A DNA stretch of 64,000 nucleotides from Chitinophaga solisilvae (GTDB lineage: Bacteria; Bacteroidota; Bacteroidia; Chitinophagales; Chitinophagaceae), in the NCBI RefSeq assembly GCF_009928525.1, contig NZ_JAABOK010000001.1, positions 1 to 64,000 of the forward strand. Reading direction: 5' to 3'. The notes beneath the pieces were generated by a model that worked only from the letters and a program-made list of their open reading frames with translations, was not told the origin of the DNA and searched no databases. Shown piece by piece: positions 63,001-64,000 of this stretch (position 1 is the first letter of the stretch; each line of letters opens with the position of its first letter). A program made the position numbers and the translations under genes.

Positions 63001-63433
63001 GAGGAATAATCTAACAGATGTTATCCCTATGCGTTTTAATCCGGATGAATTTATATTGTTTAATCCTTCCTATCTGAAAGATAATTTATTTGAAGTATTA
63101 CTTAAGAAGAAGAACAAGGGCAATGGCAACGAAGCGGAATGGATCAACGAACTACGTGCATGCGGAACCGTTGAAGAGGCCCGGTATATTATAGAGGAAA
63201 AAATAAAGGAATTGCTGTCCTTTATCATTAAAAAGCCCGCTTCCGCCATAGATAGTAATGTGCTTTTCAGGGATATGGGAATAGATTCTCTGATGTTAAC
63301 ACAGTTGCGGAATAGAATCCAGGATTTTTTAGGGATTACTATTCCTTTGGTTGCATTTAACAAGCATCCAAGAATAAAATCTGTATCGGCCTTTATAATA
63401 GGAGAGTATGATATGTTGAAATATAGGGTATAG
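57047..63433 (+). CDS. Highly reducing type I polyketide synthase, single module
   Basis: A 2128-residue megasynthase. Order: KS (about 20-440; C190, H325, H364), AT (about 545-850; S634 in GHSMGE, H737 in FASH), DH (about 915-1195; H944, D1119 in HPVLLDACLQ), psiKR (about 1220-1420), ER (about 1430-1750; NADPH site HNAAGGVGLAA near 1576-1586), KR (about 1770-1960; TGGMGALG, S1906, Y1919), ACP (about 2040-2115; S2081 in GIDSLM). There is no methyltransferase or thioesterase, so it should act iteratively or load a partner and release by another enzyme. The DH box HxxxGxxxxP reads HIVNNTVIFP, with Asn for Gly. GHSMG with FASH favours a branched or methylmalonyl unit, weakly. An internal ATG at 57086 also gives a plausible N-terminus. 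Confidence 0.93.
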   Translation: MEFISLDLLNFLIMQSKVSIHSNSIAVIGMSCRFPGGADTLEKYWEILHGNIDVIDAIPAERWNVDQYYNEDSEIPGKMYTREGGFLKNIDLFDASFFRITRVEAESMDPQYRVLLELSYEALENSNIKIESLVNSATGVYIGFQSADYYAMVNNNSSYALTGNMRSAGSGRISYAYGLQGPSIVVDTACASSLVAVNLACSDLRSGACNMAIAGSINLILSPEGHLEFCEMGALSPDCRCKAFDQAANGFVRSEGAGVVILKRYEDAIMDGDKIQAVIVGSAITCDGPGPGFTIPNAVAQGKAILKAMGQAGICADDIDYIEAHGTGTSVGDPLEMEGIGLAFRDRTRPEKLWVGSAKTNIGHTEGASGMAGLIKAVLALQHNCIPGNLHFHHPSGAIPWQNIPVAIPTNNIDWLPGKKKRYAGINSFGLNGTNAHVIVMEAPVLEEELPETKEKEHPFILLPISARDGQALKLLAEEYSQMIRNQEYAVPKIAAAAALCRSDLSHRLCVYGKDAASLYESLQDHLQGGLISNTGSTGKKVAFVFPGQGGQWIGMGRELIGKSAVFKQALMECDGAILEEGGWSVMEEINKDEANNRFGELNIIQPVLFAIEVSLARLWQSWGIKPDVVMGHSMGEVAAAYIGGVLTLKDAVAIICRRSSLALKLCGRGAMALIELSRMETEKILSGYETRASIAASNSPKATIISGDIDAVEEILASLTEQDIFSRLINVDFASHSPQMDALKEDMLTQLNGISPSKACIPFYSTVADKFLNGPECNADYWNDNIRNPVLFSQAVQHLLEEDDYLFIEIGPHPVLIPSIQQNIEYLAKPGIAAIVTLRHDCSEMTEMLQHFCQAYTSGATVSWSGLYQQSKRDIEDVRLPSYPWQHESFWMDEKKAKRINYRQLPGSHSFGGIQMNLVSAEEDKVFWESEISRYSYPYLSEHIVNNTVIFPGAAYIEYIICAAKNSFPSAQHFLDEINFMKTLVLEDAIISIQLVFTVVNKEKIRFGFYCREDDAVSADRKDWVLCAEGYIGLLAGSPGVSLARDGNMLSEHVSSAKHIYKEEFYDRIRKFGLQYGEKFRLITDIFISENVITGRVEAGQQLIRSSRDYIFHPVLLDACLQVICATAMDEYTTGEGLVVTSLKKYVHFEKVEITTVLLVKAERKKNPAGVEGEHHVNIEIYNDKGELLSVIEDVTVKNLDLTQQDDLSPLLYTKKWEKLEMLSPAQRQKHSWFIWVKEVNKPVTAIISQLTALGDRVIMVTSEKSLKEHLEMDNGIIHKGVIYLDAAPEMDHSNPSLYVAEKCLGLLNIVHVLGQTSVQPRLVVITQGAQSVLPGEKEINPFGAPVWGLSHTIFHEFQEYDCTRFDLSLSPDGNETKMLCGLLAGGNGDKAFAIRGNEVYVQRLTPISASDYKSRAIDRELIPASQVRFRFTTDAPGLIDDIYAKACARVSPGENEIEVEIKSNGLNFMNVLSALGIYPGQDYENTLLGIEFAGQVTQVGAGVTDLVPGDKVMGFNFSSNALGNYTITQAAWVMKIPDSMDYLDAATIPVAYTTAYAALVINLGLKKRERILIHNAAGGVGLAAIHIARAIGADIYATAGNDLKRKFLREIGIKYVMDSRSLEFVCQTNEYTNNEGVDAILSAQPGEMLVKNLELLRSGGRYCDIGKMSVYNSTKLDMSIFRKGIAYSFLDMYTMGTSDMKMIKSVNAAVEKEVRSGGFPALPKNVFGASHVKEGFTLMAQGDHIGKIVFDMTQLDFSVSRHDALFNENETYIVTGGMGALGITIAQWMVLNGAVHIVLTGRNEPSAAVAALVASMNADGGKIVMMRGDISNYQSVEQMLNKVRSTLPPIKGIIHAAGVVDDSMLTEMDESRLIAPMLPKINGAWFLHRLTLQDDLRYFVLFSSAASVFGGVGQGNYVAANIFLDALSRIRQAEGLPVICINWGSISEIGMAAANEVRGKRLNKEGLGGVSRNTFLKLFGHILRNNLTDVIPMRFNPDEFILFNPSYLKDNLFEVLLKKKNKGNGNEAEWINELRACGTVEEARYIIEEKIKELLSFIIKKPASAIDSNVLFRDMGIDSLMLTQLRNRIQDFLGITIPLVAFNKHPRIKSVSAFIIGEYDMLKYRV

Positions 63434-63470
63434 GTAATCGCTTCAGGTATTGGTTATGTAATCCTTAATA

Positions 63471-63647
63471 AGTAACCGGTAAGGCTACCGTATTTTTTGA
63501 GTGAAATTTTGTATTATACCCCATCAGCTATTCGCTTCCTCTTCCGGCTGATGAGCGACAAATTTTTTGCTGATATTACATGAAATATTACCGCAGTTGT
63601 TATCTGTAATTCCCTGAATAGTGTATCACATCAGCTTACCGGTTACT
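63471..63647. repeat. Nested inverted repeats in the PKS/AraC convergent junction
   Basis: AGTAACCGGTAAG (63471-63483) and CTTACCGGTTACT (63635-63647) form perfect 13-bp arms around 151 bp. Within them CATCAGC (63522-63528) pairs with GCTGATG (63547-63553). The arrangement can end transcription from both genes or serve as a regulator site. It is unrelated to the heptamer hairpin family. Confidence 0.5.
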
Positions 63648-63662
63648 TTCCTGTCAGTTATT

Positions 63663-64000
63663 TTACATATTCTTTCCGGTAAGGTTACTGCGTACTTCTC
63701 TGGGAAATATCCCGTAGTATCTGTGAAAAGCGTGACTGAACTTCGATGCGCTGCTGTATCCGACATCCCTGGAAATAGCGGCTATTTTGTCTGAGGTCTG
63801 TATCAGCAGCTTCATAGCTTTCTTCATCCTGGATTCTATCAGATAGTCCGTGAATGTCTTGTTTATTTCCATGAATATTTTTTTAGCCTTATATTCACTG
63901 ATGTGATACGCTTTCATGATATCGCCCAGCTGAAGCGGTTTTTGGAGATGTATATCAATGAAATGCATTACCTCGTACAGTAGTTGTACATCACTAATGC
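63663..64000 (-). CDS. AraC-family transcriptional regulator (partial, cut by window end)
   Basis: The visible 112 codons, including about 11 beyond the first ATG at 63968, encode an AraC DNA-binding domain. HTH 1 is LGDIMKAYHISEYKAKKIFMEIN, the connecting helix LIESRMKKAMKLL follows, and HTH 2 is KIAAISRDVGYSSASKFSHAF, ending YYGIFPREVRSN. The frame remains open to the window edge, so an N-terminal part lies outside. As the convergent neighbour of the PKS it is a candidate pathway regulator, which is inference. Confidence 0.8.
   Translation of the reverse strand, partial: ISDVQLLYEVMHFIDIHLQKPLQLGDIMKAYHISEYKAKKIFMEINKTFTDYLIESRMKKAMKLLIQTSDKIAAISRDVGYSSASKFSHAFHRYYGIFPREVRSNLTGKNM

Overview
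The window looks like a chromosome segment from a Bacteroidota bacterium, most likely Chitinophagaceae and Chitinophaga-like. This rests on several promoters of the TTG-N17-20-TAnnTTTG type, weak ribosome binding sites, a sufABCDSE-T cluster in the usual Bacteroidota order, a DUF6089-type outer-membrane protein, several glycosidases (two GH20, one GH29) and a CzcA-type efflux operon. No rRNA, CRISPR array, transposase or recognisable integrase gene was found. The placement is inferred from gene content only.

Layout. 1-5.6 kb: small secreted or envelope proteins (OB-fold BOF protein, PliI-like lysozyme-inhibitor lipoprotein), a TSUP permease, a CNNM/CorC-type membrane protein and a pirin. 5.7-17.6 kb (minus strand): a GH20 hexosaminidase downstream of a six-gene, tightly coupled SWIM / DUF5691 / MoxR AAA+ / DUF5682 / VWA / DUF4132 operon that resembles the E. 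coli yehLMPQ-yehI genes. 17.8-24.4 kb (minus strand): a suf operon for Fe-S cluster assembly, led by an NAD(P)H-dependent FMN reductase-like gene. 25.6-26.4 kb: a SufR-like regulator with a four-cysteine C-terminus. A 47-bp promoter/operator sequence is shared almost identically by the suf promoter and the 5' end of this regulator gene. 26.4-28.0 kb: a DMT transporter and two GNAT acetyltransferases. 28.1-35.8 kb: a two-component system followed by an OMF / MFP / RND heavy-metal efflux operon. 35.9-53.5 kb: an AI-2E permease, a GH20-like enzyme, an AraC/GyrI-like regulator, DsrE, DUF6089, two low-complexity secreted proteins, a UbiD-family decarboxylase, DUF6265, RF3, a MacB-like permease, TsaD, a GH29 fucosidase, a TrmN6-like methyltransferase and a saccharopine/alanine dehydrogenase-like enzyme. 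53.7 kb: tRNA-Leu(CAA) with a strong terminator.

From the tRNA onwards the sequence becomes more AT-rich and gene-sparse. This part holds a 625-residue protein of no family I recognise, followed by a single-module highly reducing type I polyketide synthase (KS-AT-DH-psiKR-ER-KR-ACP) and, at the window edge, part of an AraC-type regulator. The 625-residue protein carries an acidic motif, a possible sensor arginine, an N-x3-D-x3-D triad and an Arg-Tyr pair at nearly the spacings used by class I terpene synthases, so a terpene/polyketide biosynthetic island inserted behind tRNA-Leu is the most interesting hypothesis here.

A second striking layer is a family of six large intergenic hairpins at 0.2, 5.6, 35.8, 38.3, 41.6 and 45.3 kb. 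Their outer arms are built from AATTACG/AATTGCG units and their cores vary from locus to locus. Four of them fill convergent gene junctions and three of those run into both or nearly both stop codons. The arms of one locus match each other almost perfectly although the cores differ between loci. None occurs in the PKS island.
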